From the NCBI RefSeq assembly GCF_020524345.1, contig NZ_JAIVLH010000014.1:62001-126000 (forward strand): a DNA stretch of 64,000 bases. Direction: 5' to 3'. The position numbers were made by a program, and so were the translations under genes. This DNA is from Metabacillus niabensis (GTDB lineage Bacteria; Bacillota; Bacilli; Bacillales; Bacillaceae). This document shows, one piece after another, positions 20,577-30,208 of this stretch. Below the pieces are notes generated by a model. The model made no database searches. It was not told the DNA's origin and saw only the letters and a list, made by a program, of their open reading frames with translations. Each line of letters starts with the position of its first letter. Position 1 is the stretch's first letter.

Positions 20577-21473
20577 ATGGCGAAGAAGGAAGAATATTTA
20601 CGTAAGCCAGAATGGTTGAAAATAAAACTAAATACTAACGAAAATTATACAGATCTAAAGAAACTAATGAGAGAAAAAAATCTTCACACCGTTTGTGAGG
20701 AAGCAAAATGCCCGAATATCCATGAATGTTGGGCAGTTCGTCGTACGGCAACATTTATGATATTAGGTGCTGTTTGTACACGTGCCTGCAGATTCTGTGC
20801 GGTTAAAACGGGTCTTCCAACAGAGCTTGATTTAGCAGAACCAGAACGCGTGGCAGATTCTGTGGCACTTATGAATTTGAAGCATGCAGTTGTGACAGCT
20901 GTTGCCCGTGATGATTTAAAAGACGGTGGAGCAAATGTGTTTGCTGAAACAGTTCGTGCCATTAGACGCAAAAGCCCATTCACTTCTATTGAGGTATTAC
21001 CTTCGGATATGGGTGGCGTATATGAAAACCTGAAAATTTTAATGGACGCCAAGCCCGACATTTTAAACCACAATATTGAAACAGTTCGTGAACTTACTCC
21101 AAGGGTCCGTGCTCGTGCAAAATATGACCGCTCATTGGAATTTTTAAAGCGTGCGAAAGAAATGCAACCGGACATTCCTACAAAATCGAGTATCATGATC
21201 GGGTTAGGTGAAACGAAAGAACAAATTATTGAAACAATGGATGATTTAAGAGCACACGATGTTGATATTATGACAATTGGTCAATATTTACAACCAACGA
21301 AAAAGCACTTAAAAGTCCAAAAGTACTACCATCCGGATGAATTTGCAGAACTACGTGAAATTGCGCTAAGTAAGGGATTCAGCCATTGTGAAGCAGGTCC
21401 GCTTGTTCGGTCTTCCTATCATGCTGATGAGCAAGTAAACTCAGCAGCTAAACAAAAACAAGCTCATGCTTAA
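20577..21473 (+). CDS. lipA: Lipoyl synthase LipA
   Basis: A 298-residue radical-SAM enzyme that inserts two sulfurs into octanoyl groups to make lipoyl cofactors. The radical-SAM cluster motif is CTRACRFC, and the auxiliary cluster cysteines are in [12 protein letters not shown]. Family end motif [13 protein letters not shown] is present. Start ATG 20577 is chosen since GGAG is 9 nt upstream and the product then matches B. subtilis LipA in length. It depends on Fe-S supply from the suf system nearby. Confidence 0.97.
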   Translation: MAKKEEYLRKPEWLKIKLNTNENYTDLKKLMREKNLHTVCEEAKCPNIHECWAVRRTATFMILGAVCTRACRFCAVKTGLPTELDLAEPERVADSVALMNLKHAVVTAVARDDLKDGGANVFAETVRAIRRKSPFTSIEVLPSDMGGVYENLKILMDAKPDILNHNIETVRELTPRVRARAKYDRSLEFLKRAKEMQPDIPTKSSIMIGLGETKEQIIETMDDLRAHDVDIMTIGQYLQPTKKHLKVQKYYHPDEFAELREIALSKGFSHCEAGPLVRSSYHADEQVNSAAKQKQAHA

Positions 21474-21477
21474 TTGA

Positions 21478-21522
21478 AAAAAGGGGAGTGAAACCTGATT
21501 TTGGTTTCTCTCTCCTTTTTTC
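21478..21522 (+). terminator. Terminator after lipA
   Basis: Stem AAAGGGGAGTGAAACC / GGTTTCTCTCTCCTTTTTT with a TGATTTT loop and T tail. Confidence 0.85.
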
Positions 21523-21620
21523 GTTTCCCTGGTGAGAACACTAAATTTATCAGCGAATACTAAGATCTTCAGCGGAAAAAATGAACTACCCAAAGGGCAG
21601 TTCCAGTTCACCAATTGATA

Positions 21621-22307
21621 CTATTGCATTTTATCCTTTTCATATCGGACTCTTTCGTAATCATCTTTCATATCGTCATCAATATCCTCATTCATTTCTC
21701 CATAACCCTCACCGTTTGCATTTTCCCCTTTGTTAAGAGCACGGCCTTGTGGAGACTCAAGCATTTTGTGAATTGTATCGCTCAGGATTTCATCAATGTC
21801 ACGACTTGTTGAATCGAGTGGACTATATGCTTGTATTTGTTGAATCATATTGGGATTATCTGACACATACACGTGATAATATCGTGGAACGACAGATAAT
21901 GCTGTCTTTTTGACTTGATCGGCTGTTTCATTTCGATCCTTCGAGTCCGTGTCATAAGCGACTAATACCTCTTCATCAGTCACCAATGTCGCAACATCAT
22001 TTACATTCGGAAGCTGAACGCTTAGACTACTAATTGTATTAGCCACCTGCTCACGGTTCATTCCAGGAGTTGGTGTGTAGGCAACATCTTGAGGAATTCC
22101 ACTTTTTTGGTGACGAACAAATCCAAAGCTTGCACCTTTGTCATTTGCGTTCGGAACTCCCTCTTCATTGTACAAGTCAGTGCGGTCACTAACGTTTATG
22201 GTGTTTCCATTTTCATGCATGAAAGATGTATCTTCTTCTGCGCCATATTGACAAGCAGTTAATAATGATAAGCCTAAAACAGTGGCTGTTAATTTTGTTT
22301 TTATCAA
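21621..22307 (-). CDS. yutC: Sporulation lipoprotein YutC (YhcN/YlaJ family)
   Basis: A 228-residue lipoprotein from a TTG start at 22307 with a strong GAGGAGGTG SD; the longer frame (to 22358) has none. The lipobox is SLLTAC. The later segment VADQVKKTALSVVPRYYHVYVSDNPNM is the YhcN/YlaJ signature. Members are spore-membrane or forespore lipoproteins, with SigG-type expression in B. subtilis. The acidic C-terminus (EDIDDDMKDDYERV) is low-complexity. Confidence 0.85.
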   Translation of the reverse strand: MIKTKLTATVLGLSLLTACQYGAEEDTSFMHENGNTINVSDRTDLYNEEGVPNANDKGASFGFVRHQKSGIPQDVAYTPTPGMNREQVANTISSLSVQLPNVNDVATLVTDEEVLVAYDTDSKDRNETADQVKKTALSVVPRYYHVYVSDNPNMIQQIQAYSPLDSTSRDIDEILSDTIHKMLESPQGRALNKGENANGEGYGEMNEDIDDDMKDDYERVRYEKDKMQ

Positions 22308-22423
22308 CAGTAGCACCTCCTCGTCTTTATCGTTTCCAAAGGAAGAGGAAAATTGCATAGCAATTGATGGTTGAGGTTGTTTCGATTATGATAAGAATAG
22401 TGAATATGGATGAGGTGAAAATC

Positions 22424-22699
22424 ATGATAACTGTTCAGAATCAAATTTTTGAATTAGTCAAAGAAGAAAAAGATGGATTTAATGAAGAAGCATTTAAAGA
22501 AAGATATAGTGAAATTTTAAATAAATATGATTTTATTGTGGGAGATTGGGGATATAATCAGTTAAGGCTAAGAGGCTTTTTCGATGATCAAAACCAAAAA
22601 GCTACATACGACACAAAAATCAGCACCCTTGAAGAATACATTTTTGAGTATTGTAACTTTGGCTGTGCATATTTTGTTTTGAAAAAAGTAAAGAAATAA
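22424..22699 (+). CDS. yutD: YutD family protein
   Basis: A 91-residue DUF1027 (YutD-like) protein. The core FVGDWGYNQLRLRGFFDD-like segment and YCNFGCAYFVLKKVKK are typical. ATG 22424 follows GAGGTGA, making it the best of several in-frame ATGs. The function is unknown; the family is conserved in Firmicutes next to lipA. Confidence 0.85.
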   Translation: MITVQNQIFELVKEEKDGFNEEAFKERYSEILNKYDFIVGDWGYNQLRLRGFFDDQNQKATYDTKISTLEEYIFEYCNFGCAYFVLKKVKK

Positions 22700-22713
22700 G
22701 TATACTTGACATG

Positions 22714-22747
22714 AAAACCCCCTTTTAAGGTTTAATTGGGGGGTTCT
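22714..22747. terminator. Bidirectional terminator between yutD and the DUF3055-like gene
   Basis: Stem AACCCCCC / GGGGGGTT, loop about 16 nt, A-rich left and T-containing right flank; the two genes converge here. Confidence 0.75.
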
Positions 22748-22768
22748 CATTATAAAATTATTCATACA

Positions 22769-23035
22769 TTAAATGATTTCAAATAAGAATTCACGAAGCT
22801 CCTCTGCATTTTCTTCATTTAAGTTAAAGGCATGTTCTATATAACCTGGTTCCTTTAAATCATCTTCTCCAATAATGGCAAAACGGTTACTCTGTATATC
22901 CAATACAAGTTGTTTTCCATAATATCGGTCACTTTGAATAACTGCTAAATCAAATCGCTGGTTATCTCCCATAAAACTGACGAAACGTGTTTTAGTTTCA
23001 ACAGTATCATCATATAAAAAAAAGCGTTCAGACAT
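22769..23035 (-). CDS. Small acidic protein resembling the DUF3055 family
   Basis: An 88-residue protein beginning SERFFLYDDTVETKTRFVSF, with a run of beta-strands (GKQLVLDIQSNRFAIIG) and an acidic helical end (NEENAEELREFLFEI). Length and pattern resemble DUF3055 proteins of Bacillaceae; this is recalled, not checked. SD AAAGGAGTG precedes the ATG. The function is unknown. Confidence 0.65.
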   Translation of the reverse strand: MSERFFLYDDTVETKTRFVSFMGDNQRFDLAVIQSDRYYGKQLVLDIQSNRFAIIGEDDLKEPGYIEHAFNLNEENAEELREFLFEII

Positions 23036-23202
23036 GGTATCACTCCTTTAATCTTAAGCTAAGACTATTGTTATCATAACAAATCCTTTTCCTTTGATAA
23101 ATGTCTGAGGTAATAAATTTTTCCGGGAAATCAGTCGAAGGATAGAAAAATATGATAAAATATGACGTATGTATAGGTTAATGCCAGAAGGGTTGAGTAC
23201 AT

Positions 23203-24513
23203 ATGATGAGTGGGTCTTGTGATAAGCATATAAGCAGGTTGAAAAAGTGGAGTAAACTTTTTGTACGTCAAAATAAATTAAAGTATTATCCACCGAAATT
23301 TGTACTAAGGGACCCAATCTTAGAAGGTGTCTATCAAGCAATGACACAAAAAAATCAGGTTGCTGTTGTTGTGATCACCATTTCAAACCTACGTGAATTT
23401 TCCCAACAATTTGAACCAGTGCAGCTTAAAGAATATAAAAGCGTGCTTAGGGAAGGATTTAGGAAAGTAGTTGAGCATTCTCCTTTCCGTGAGGATCTTC
23501 TAGTTGTGCATGATTATTATAGTGAAGGTCTTACGATCTTTTTTAAAATTAACGATGACAAACAAAGTGTTGTACATATTGAGAAATTAATTAGAATTCT
23601 TCTTCCGAAATTAGAAAAGTATATGTTTACTAAATATCCATATTTTAAGCAATCCTTTGAAGTTGGATATATGTTTATCGAAAGAACTTATTCCACTACA
23701 CAAGAAGCTTTATATACAGCCCAGCAACAAGCAGTTGCCATGGCGGAAAAACGAATACAATCCCGATATATTGAAACACTACTGGAAATGCGGGAGATTA
23801 TTCAAAAACGGGATATATCGTTGTTGGCTCAGCCCATCATTGATTTATCCAGCAATCAAATTAAAGCATGGGAGTTTTTAACAAGAGGTCCTAAAGGGAC
23901 CGCACTTGAAAATCCACTCCAGCTATTTTCCCTTGCCAGACAGTCCAATTTAATTTATGACCTTGAGTTATTAGTTTTGGAAAAATCATTTCAATTAATT
24001 GATGCTGTTGGATGTGTGGATGATGTATTCCTTAACTTTACTCCTATCACTCTTGGGAATAAACGATTCATAGCAGGCCTTGACAAATTGCTAACACGTC
24101 ATCCTGATATTGATCCCAATAAGATGATTTTTGAAGTAACAGAAAGAGATTCCATTGAAGGGTTAAATTTTTTCCATGATAATATTAAGCAATTGCGTAA
24201 AAAGGGGTTTCGAATTGCGGTTGATGATACAGGTGCTGGTTATTCCAGCTTACATACAATAAGTGAAATTCTTCCTGATATTATCAAGATTGACCGCTCA
24301 GTTATCCAAGACATTGACACGAGCAAGGTAAAGGAATCAATGTTAAAAGGCCTTATATTAATTGCTCGAGAAACAGGTTCGCTTGTAGTAGCAGAAGGAA
24401 TTGAAAAGAAGGAAGAAGCAGATGTTCTGAAGAGGAACCAGGTAGATTTGGCACAAGGCTATTTCTATGCAAAGCCTGGTAATATGGAAAAAGAACGTGT
24501 TGCTTTATTATAG
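23203..24513 (+). CDS. EAL-domain protein with a degenerate N-terminal domain, possible c-di-GMP phosphodiesterase
   Basis: A 436-residue protein. Residues about 45-200 may be a degenerate GGDEF-like or other sensor region, without a GGDEF motif. Residues about 200-432 form an EAL domain. The signature Glu is in WEFLTRG (EFL instead of EAL), Asn in FLNFTP, Glu in FEVTERD, the loop-6 Asp pair in VDDTGAGYSS, Lys in IIKIDRS, Glu in AEGIE and Gln in AQGY. All catalytic positions look filled, so activity is possible. It is followed 12 nt later by yutE. It is not the usual B. subtilis neighbour of yutE and is an addition here. Confidence 0.85.
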   Translation: MMSGSCDKHISRLKKWSKLFVRQNKLKYYPPKFVLRDPILEGVYQAMTQKNQVAVVVITISNLREFSQQFEPVQLKEYKSVLREGFRKVVEHSPFREDLLVVHDYYSEGLTIFFKINDDKQSVVHIEKLIRILLPKLEKYMFTKYPYFKQSFEVGYMFIERTYSTTQEALYTAQQQAVAMAEKRIQSRYIETLLEMREIIQKRDISLLAQPIIDLSSNQIKAWEFLTRGPKGTALENPLQLFSLARQSNLIYDLELLVLEKSFQLIDAVGCVDDVFLNFTPITLGNKRFIAGLDKLLTRHPDIDPNKMIFEVTERDSIEGLNFFHDNIKQLRKKGFRIAVDDTGAGYSSLHTISEILPDIIKIDRSVIQDIDTSKVKESMLKGLILIARETGSLVVAEGIEKKEEADVLKRNQVDLAQGYFYAKPGNMEKERVALL

Positions 24514-24525
24514 GAAGGTGATATT

Positions 24526-24969
24526 TTGTATTTTGTTGATCGGGGACAAATTGAAGCAAAGCTAGACTTCTTAAATGAAAAGATTAACCAGTTTGAACAT
24601 CAATCCACATGGGACAGTGACTTGGAAAAAGCAGCACTTGAGCGTATTTGTCATATGTTTATTGAAACGATCATTGATGTTGGTAATGCGATGATTGATG
24701 GCTTTATTATGAGAGACCCTGGAAGCTATGAGGATATCATTGACATCCTGCTGGATGAAAAAGTAGTGAATGAAGGAAATGGCCATGATTTAAAGCAGGT
24801 TATTATGCTCAGAAAAAAACTTGTACAAGATTATATTGAGATCGATCATCAGGAACTTTTGACGACTATTTCTTCTCATAAACAAGGTTTAGTTAGTTTT
24901 TCATACGACGTTAGAAATTATCTAGAAAATGAGCTTGGCCCGGTTTCTGCATTTAAACCATTAACATAA
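24526..24969 (+). CDS. yutE: HepT-like DUF86 protein YutE
   Basis: A 147-residue all-helical protein, starting at TTG 24526 with SD AAGGTGA. HepT-family RNases carry an R-x4-H-x-Y motif; the matching segment here is RKKLVQDYIEID, where the His is replaced. No MntA-type nucleotidyltransferase antitoxin gene is next to it, so a normal HepT-MntA toxin-antitoxin pair is not present. B. subtilis yutE is equally solitary. The function is unknown. Confidence 0.8.
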   Translation: MYFVDRGQIEAKLDFLNEKINQFEHQSTWDSDLEKAALERICHMFIETIIDVGNAMIDGFIMRDPGSYEDIIDILLDEKVVNEGNGHDLKQVIMLRKKLVQDYIEIDHQELLTTISSHKQGLVSFSYDVRNYLENELGPVSAFKPLT

Positions 24970-25038
24970 TTAAAAATAGAGCAAAAGGGTGACGATGAAG
25001 TCATCCTCTTTCTATTGAGGAAACAGGAGGAATTTAGA

Positions 25039-25815
25039 ATGAAAACCTATGGTGGTTACCTTATAGATTTAGATGGGACAATGTATAGAGGGACGGAGAG
25101 AATTGAAGATGCTAGTCGATTTGTTCACTATTTAGCAGAGAAAAACATTCCTTATTTGTTTGTTACAAATAATTCCTCACAGCCACCTGAACTTGTTGCG
25201 AAGAAGCTAAATGAATTTGATATTTTGGCAACAGAAGACCGTGTGTTCACAACAAGTCAGGCAACAGCCAACTTTATAGCTCAAAAAAAGGCAAATGCTT
25301 CTGTATATATGATAGGAGAAGAAGGGTTAAAACAAGCTCTTCAATCAAGCGGACTGCAGATCGTAGAAGAAAATCCCGATTTTGTAGTCACTGGGATTGA
25401 TAGAGAACTTACCTATGAAAAGCTTGCGAAGGCATGTATTGCGGTACGTAATGGAGCGACCTTTATCTCAACAAATGCAGATATTGCGATTCCGACAGAA
25501 AGAGGTCTTTTACCTGGAAATGGAGCTTTAACCTCAGTTGTTTCTGTTTCGACCAATACAAAACCAATTTTCATTGGGAAGCCGGAAAAAATTATTGTTG
25601 AACAGGCAATACAAGTTCTTGGGATGGATCCGGACAAGGTGATCATGGTAGGGGATAATTATGATACAGATATAAAAGCTGGAATGAACTGTGGATTGGA
25701 TACATTACTTGTTCATACAGGGGTTACGACAAAGGTGCATTTAGAGCGATATGAACAAAAACCAACATATTCAGTTGATTCATTAACAGATTATTTAAAC
25801 TTGCTTCAATCATAA
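25039..25815 (+). CDS. yutF: HAD-IIA phosphatase YutF (NagD-like)
   Basis: A 258-residue HAD hydrolase. Motif I is DLDGTMYRG (about 8-16), motif II is FVTNNSSQ, and the motif III/IV region is GKPEKIIVEQ and MVGDNYDTDIKAG. The class IIA cap makes it a NagD/4-nitrophenylphosphatase-like enzyme acting on small phosphoesters. ATG 25039 follows AGGAGG; an upstream in-frame ATG at 25015 lies in the spacer. It is downstream of yutE. Confidence 0.92.
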   Translation: MKTYGGYLIDLDGTMYRGTERIEDASRFVHYLAEKNIPYLFVTNNSSQPPELVAKKLNEFDILATEDRVFTTSQATANFIAQKKANASVYMIGEEGLKQALQSSGLQIVEENPDFVVTGIDRELTYEKLAKACIAVRNGATFISTNADIAIPTERGLLPGNGALTSVVSVSTNTKPIFIGKPEKIIVEQAIQVLGMDPDKVIMVGDNYDTDIKAGMNCGLDTLLVHTGVTTKVHLERYEQKPTYSVDSLTDYLNLLQS

Positions 25816-25821
25816 ACATAA

Positions 25822-25875
25822 GAAAAAGCCATATGGACATCGATTAGCATCTTCTAACCTGTCCGATGGCTTTTC
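25822..25875. terminator. Bidirectional terminator between yutF and yutG
   Basis: Outer stem AAAAAGCCAT / ATGGCTTTT with an inner GGAC/GTCC pairing. The genes converge. Confidence 0.8.
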
Positions 25876-25896
25876 CTGTTTTTCAACATCTAAAAC

Positions 25897-26397
25897 TTAT
25901 TCCACATTTTTAGCTCTATGAGCAAGTCTACTTGAAGCAGCAGCTGCAATAGCTCCAACAATATCATCTAAAAAGGTATGGCATTGTCCTGATGACTTAT
26001 CATTTAGGGCTTGTAATATACCTGGTTTCATTTTATCGATATATCCATAATTTGTGAAACCGATTGATCCATATATATTGACAATCGAAAAGGCTAAAAT
26101 TTCGTCTACACCATACAAGCTCTCATCAGTCGCTATGATCGATTGTAATGGTTCCTCTAATTGGCCTTTTTCAGAAAGTATGTCAAACTGTATTCCAGTA
26201 AGAATGGCATTTTGAACTTCTCTTTTAGTCAGGACTCTGTCTACATTTTCAATGCAATCGTCCATTGATAAATTTGGATGATATTTTTCTTGAAGAAAAT
26301 AAACGAGGTCTGCTATATCTTCTATTTTGACTCCTCTTTTGACTAACCAATCTCTAGCTGTTTTTTCCACAAAATCCATTTTTTCATTGCTTTTCAT
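25897..26397 (-). CDS. yutG: Phosphatidylglycerophosphatase A-like protein YutG
   Basis: A 166-residue protein of the PgpA family as found in Firmicutes (soluble, without the membrane part of E. coli PgpA). The C-terminal motif CHTFLDDIVGAIAAAASSRLAHR contains the conserved Asp pair. ATG 26397 is chosen for its GGGTGAT SD; the longer frame to 26442 has no SD. A role in phosphatidylglycerol synthesis or a related phosphatase reaction is likely but not proven. Confidence 0.82.
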   Translation of the reverse strand: MKSNEKMDFVEKTARDWLVKRGVKIEDIADLVYFLQEKYHPNLSMDDCIENVDRVLTKREVQNAILTGIQFDILSEKGQLEEPLQSIIATDESLYGVDEILAFSIVNIYGSIGFTNYGYIDKMKPGILQALNDKSSGQCHTFLDDIVGAIAAAASSRLAHRAKNVE

Positions 26398-26668
26398 CTT
26401 GATCACCCATTCTTTTATTTTGCATATGGTGTATTCATTCATTGTATGATGCCGTGCTTGGATATATGCATGTAAACTTTAAAAACAATGAACTTTTACC
26501 ATTCTTAACGAAATCAAGGATTGGTAATCGTATGTATATGCTGTTAATTAAAACCGACCCTTATAGTATATTTCTCCAAAAAAAGATTTCTCCCTTCCTC
26601 ATTTAATCATAAACTTCACAATAAATGATTACGATAGAATAGGGAATGCATTGCAGGGGGGAAATGTG

Positions 26669-27676
26669 GTGAAAAAAACAATATATGATGAGTATGGTGT
26701 TAAGGTAACAGAGTTTGAGAAGGTTGGACGATATGATTCATTTCGTTTGCATCAAACCCAATTTGTAATTGTACCAGTTTCGCATATAGAAGAAGAGGAA
26801 TTATTTGAACTATATCAATTAAGTCAATTTATGATTGAAAAAAGAGAACCATATGTTGCAAGTTTTGTCTTAACCAAAAAAAATCATCTTTATTTTGAAG
26901 AAAATCAAGTAAGGTATGTCGTAATGAAATGCTCAGCCTATACAGAAGGGCGCTCAACATATCCTGGAAGAGATCTTGCTCGTTTCCATGCAAAAGCAAG
27001 GGTCTATCCTTATCAAGTTACGAAGACTCAGCGTATCGGCCAGTGGAAAGTCTTATGGGAGAAACGGTTAGATCAATTAGAAATGTTTTGGAGAGGAAAA
27101 GTCCAAACACAACCACTCACTCAATTTGAAAAAATGTTTGTTGAATCATTTCCATATTATTTAGGGCTGGCGGAAAATGCGATTCAATATTTAGTTGACA
27201 CAGAACTAGATGAGGAACCACATCCAAATGACTCAGGAACCATTTGCCACCAAAGATTTCATTCAACAACTTGGAATCCTGCATTGATGATAAAATCGCC
27301 TGTTGATTGGGTGTTTGACCATGCTAGTAGGGACTTAGCGGAATATATGAGACATCTTTACTTTGAAAAACAAGAACAGCTAAAGCTGGAAGGCTTTCGA
27401 TTTCTGGAAGAGTATGATAGAGCATCGCCATTATCTCCATTTTCCTGGAGATTAATTTACAGCCGATTGTTATTTCCTATCCATTACTTTGAATGTGTGG
27501 AAGATTACTATTTATCACCAGAAGATGTAAAACCATTATTTGAAGAAGAATTAAACCGTATTCTAAATGATTCTGCACACTATGAAGCTTTCTTACGAGC
27601 CTATGCGAGCATGTTATCCATGAAGACAAAAAGAATCATGCTTCCAAACATAGAGTGGTTAACAACATATTCATAA
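26669..27676 (+). CDS. yutH: Spore coat-associated protein YutH
   Basis: A 335-residue protein of the CotS/YutH group, which is related to aminoglycoside-phosphotransferase-like kinases. A segment YPGRDLARFHAKAR and the later NDSGTICHQRFHSTTW / SPVDWVFDHASRDLAEYMRH resemble the degenerate kinase loop, including a putative Brenner-like His region and a DHAS motif. The start is GTG 26669 (or 26666) after a GGGGGG SD. B. subtilis YutH is found in the spore coat and is SigE/SigK controlled. Confidence 0.85.
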   Translation: MKKTIYDEYGVKVTEFEKVGRYDSFRLHQTQFVIVPVSHIEEEELFELYQLSQFMIEKREPYVASFVLTKKNHLYFEENQVRYVVMKCSAYTEGRSTYPGRDLARFHAKARVYPYQVTKTQRIGQWKVLWEKRLDQLEMFWRGKVQTQPLTQFEKMFVESFPYYLGLAENAIQYLVDTELDEEPHPNDSGTICHQRFHSTTWNPALMIKSPVDWVFDHASRDLAEYMRHLYFEKQEQLKLEGFRFLEEYDRASPLSPFSWRLIYSRLLFPIHYFECVEDYYLSPEDVKPLFEEELNRILNDSAHYEAFLRAYASMLSMKTKRIMLPNIEWLTTYS

Positions 27677-27683
27677 TATGATT

Positions 27684-27720
27684 AAGAATCCTCCAATACT
27701 TATAGGCAGGATTCTTTTTT
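27684..27720 (+). terminator. Terminator after yutH
   Basis: Stem AAGAATCCT / AGGATTCTT with a TTTTT tail. Confidence 0.88.
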
Positions 27721-27767
27721 ATTATGATAAAATAAAGGTAGTTCATTTAATAGAAGAGGTGAAAAAG

Positions 27768-28736
27768 ATGAAAAGACCTTACATCTATATTACGAGAAAA
27801 TGCTCAGAAGAACAGTTAAAACCGTTATATGAAGTGGCTGATGTTGACATGTGGAAGGAAGAGGAAATACCTTGTCCCCGTGAAATCTTACTTGAAAAAG
27901 CTGAAAAGGCAGATGGTTTATTAACCATGCTTTCAGATTCTATCGATAAGGAATTACTCGATAAGGCAGGTCAATTGAAAGTGATTGCTAATCTTGCGGT
28001 AGGATTTGATAATATTGATGTTCAATATGCCAACTCAAAAGGTATTGTTGTGTGTAATACCCCTGATATACTAACTGACACAACTGCCGACCTGACATTT
28101 GGATTATTGCTCTCAACAGCAAGGCGTTTAATGGAAGCTTCTGAATATGTTAAACAAAATCAATGGAAAAGCTGGGGACCATTATTGTTAGCAGGACATG
28201 ATGTTCACCATAAAACGATTGGGATTGTCGGGATGGGTAAAATAGGGCAGGCTGTCGCAAAGCGTGCAACAGGTTTTGGGATGGAAATTCTTTATCATAA
28301 TCGTTCAAGAAATGAAAATGCTGAAAAAACATTAGGTGCAACTTATCGATCATTTGATGAATTGGTTACTGCTTCAGATTTTATTGTATGTCTCGCACCT
28401 TTAACTCCGGAAACAAGAGAACTTTTTAATAAAGATACCTTTCAAAAAATGAAAAACTCTAGCATATTTATCAATGCGAGTCGGGGAGCTGTTGTAAATG
28501 AAGAAGACTTGTATGATGCTCTTGTAAATGGTGAGATATCAGGGGCAGGGCTTGACGTCTTTTTAAATGAACCGATTGGTGCTGAACATCCTCTTGTTGG
28601 ATTACATAATGTTGTGGCTCTCCCGCACATAGGAAGTGCAAGCTATGAAACCAGGTACGCGATGATGAAGCTTTGCGCAATGAATATAGCAGCAGTTCTA
28701 AATGGAAATGAGCCAAGAACAAGGGTGGTTATTTAA
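27768..28736 (+). CDS. D-2-hydroxyacid dehydrogenase (glyoxylate/hydroxypyruvate reductase type)
   Basis: A 322-residue NAD(P)-dependent enzyme. Rossmann motif is GIVGMGKIGQAVA (about 148-160). Catalytic Arg is in NASRGAVVNE, Glu in LDVFLNEP and His in LPHIGSAS. This order and the length fit glyoxylate/D-glycerate dehydrogenases. ATG 27768 follows AGAGGTGA; the longer frame from 27678 runs over the yutH terminator. B. subtilis lacks it between yutH and hom. Confidence 0.9.
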   Translation: MKRPYIYITRKCSEEQLKPLYEVADVDMWKEEEIPCPREILLEKAEKADGLLTMLSDSIDKELLDKAGQLKVIANLAVGFDNIDVQYANSKGIVVCNTPDILTDTTADLTFGLLLSTARRLMEASEYVKQNQWKSWGPLLLAGHDVHHKTIGIVGMGKIGQAVAKRATGFGMEILYHNRSRNENAEKTLGATYRSFDELVTASDFIVCLAPLTPETRELFNKDTFQKMKNSSIFINASRGAVVNEEDLYDALVNGEISGAGLDVFLNEPIGAEHPLVGLHNVVALPHIGSASYETRYAMMKLCAMNIAAVLNGNEPRTRVVI

Positions 28737-28806
28737 TTTAAAAAGTGTTCATTTATACTTTTTTTAGTGTGAAAACGTTTTAATTTAAAAAACTGAAAAT
28801 TCACCC

Positions 28807-28835
28807 TTGTAAAACAGTTCTAAGCATCTTATAAT
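28807..28835 (+). promoter_or_regulatory. SigA-type promoter of hom-thrC-thrB
   Basis: -35 TTGTAA (28807-28812), exactly 17 bp, and -10 TATAAT (28830-28835). A cre-like TGAAAACGTTTTAA is centred near 28780, upstream of the -35; its role is uncertain. Confidence 0.8.
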
Positions 28836-28909
28836 GACAAGTATATTATTAGTGTCTTTTATGAGAGTACAGTTGTACTTTATAGATATACAAGAAGGAG
28901 TGGAGTAGT

Positions 28910-30208
28910 GTGGAGGCAATTCATGTTGGACTTTTAGGTCTCGGTACGGTTGGTAGTGGTGTTGTGAAAATTATTGAAGACCATCAAGATAAACTTATGC
29001 ATCAAGTAGGATGCCCGGTAAAAGTAAAGAAAGTTGTCGTGAAAAATTTAGAAAAAGAGCGTCAAGTTCATATCGATAAAGAAATGCTTACAACTAATGT
29101 AGAAGACGTTATTCATAACCCTGATATTGACGTTGTCATTGAAGTAATGGGTGGCGTCGAAGAAACACGTAAGCAATTGATTGAAGCGTTAAAAGCAAAA
29201 AAACATGTTGTAACAGCAAACAAGGATTTAATGGCAGTGTACGGAACAGAATTATTATCGATTGCGACAGAAAACGGCTGTGATTTATTTTATGAAGCAA
29301 GTGTTGCAGGAGGTATTCCAATTTTACGTAGTTTAGTAGATGGATTAGCATCTGATCGGATTACAAAAATGATGGGAATTGTGAATGGAACAACAAACTT
29401 TATTCTCACAAAGATGTCCAAATTCGGTAGTGCCTATGATGAAGTGCTAAAAGAAGCACAGGACTTAGGCTATGCGGAAGCGGATCCTACATCAGATGTA
29501 GAAGGCTTGGATGCGGCAAGAAAAATGGCAATCCTTGCTAGACTTGGTTTCTCGATGCATGTTGACTTAGATGATGTAAATGTAAATGGGATTTCAAGTG
29601 TAACAGATGATGATATTAGTTATAGTAAGCGTCTAGGTTACACTATGAAACTAATCGGAATCGCTGAACGTGAAAACGGAAAAATCGAAGTATCAGTTGA
29701 GCCAACATTATTACCTGAAACACATCCGCTAGCATCGGTTAATGATGAGTATAATGCGGTTTATGTGTATGGTGAAGCTGTAGGAGAAACAATGTTTTAT
29801 GGTCCCGGAGCAGGAAGTTTACCGACTGCAACAGCTGTTGTGTCCGATTTAGTTGGTGTAATGAAAAATATGAGACTTGATGTTAACGGAAGAAGTGCGG
29901 TAGCACCTCAATTTGAAAAACAATTAAAAAGTCCTGAGCATATTTACGCTCAACACTTTTTAAGAATTAGTGCGAAAGATCAAGTTGGAGCTTTTGCAAA
30001 TATTACATCACTTTTCTCTGAGAGAGGCGTAAGCTTTGAGAAAATCCTGCAGTTACCAATAAAAAATAGCAACCTTGCTGAAATTGTCATTGTCACACAT
30101 AAAGCTGCACAAAGTGACTTTGAAGAAATATTACAACTCCTGAATGATTTAGATGTAGTAGAAGAAGTGAAAAGTACTTACCGTGTAGAAGGGAACGAAT
30201 TAGTATGA
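28910..30208 (+). CDS. hom: Homoserine dehydrogenase
   Basis: A 432-residue enzyme reducing aspartate semialdehyde to homoserine. The NAD(P)-binding motif is GLGTVGSG (about 9-16), the substrate region is [12 protein letters not shown], and the lid segment is [14 protein letters not shown] with its conserved Asp/Lys pair. The last about 80 residues form an ACT domain, so feedback control by threonine or a related amino acid is expected. It starts with GTG 28910 after AAGGAGTGG. First gene of the threonine operon. Confidence 0.96.
   Translation: MEAIHVGLLGLGTVGSGVVKIIEDHQDKLMHQVGCPVKVKKVVVKNLEKERQVHIDKEMLTTNVEDVIHNPDIDVVIEVMGGVEETRKQLIEALKAKKHVVTANKDLMAVYGTELLSIATENGCDLFYEASVAGGIPILRSLVDGLASDRITKMMGIVNGTTNFILTKMSKFGSAYDEVLKEAQDLGYAEADPTSDVEGLDAARKMAILARLGFSMHVDLDDVNVNGISSVTDDDISYSKRLGYTMKLIGIAERENGKIEVSVEPTLLPETHPLASVNDEYNAVYVYGEAVGETMFYGPGAGSLPTATAVVSDLVGVMKNMRLDVNGRSAVAPQFEKQLKSPEHIYAQHFLRISAKDQVGAFANITSLFSERGVSFEKILQLPIKNSNLAEIVIVTHKAAQSDFEEILQLLNDLDVVEEVKSTYRVEGNELV

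Noticed and set aside
20684-21196. 170-residue minus-strand ORF
   Set aside because: It is antisense to lipA over its whole length, and lipA is certain.
24526-24969. HepT-MntA toxin-antitoxin module
   Set aside because: Only the HepT-like half is present, with a changed motif. The neighbours encode an EAL protein and a HAD phosphatase, not a nucleotidyltransferase.
28770-28790. cre-like TGAAAACGTTTTAA before hom
   Set aside because: It deviates from the CcpA consensus at the outer positions, and no catabolite control of hom is expected. It is kept only as a remark.
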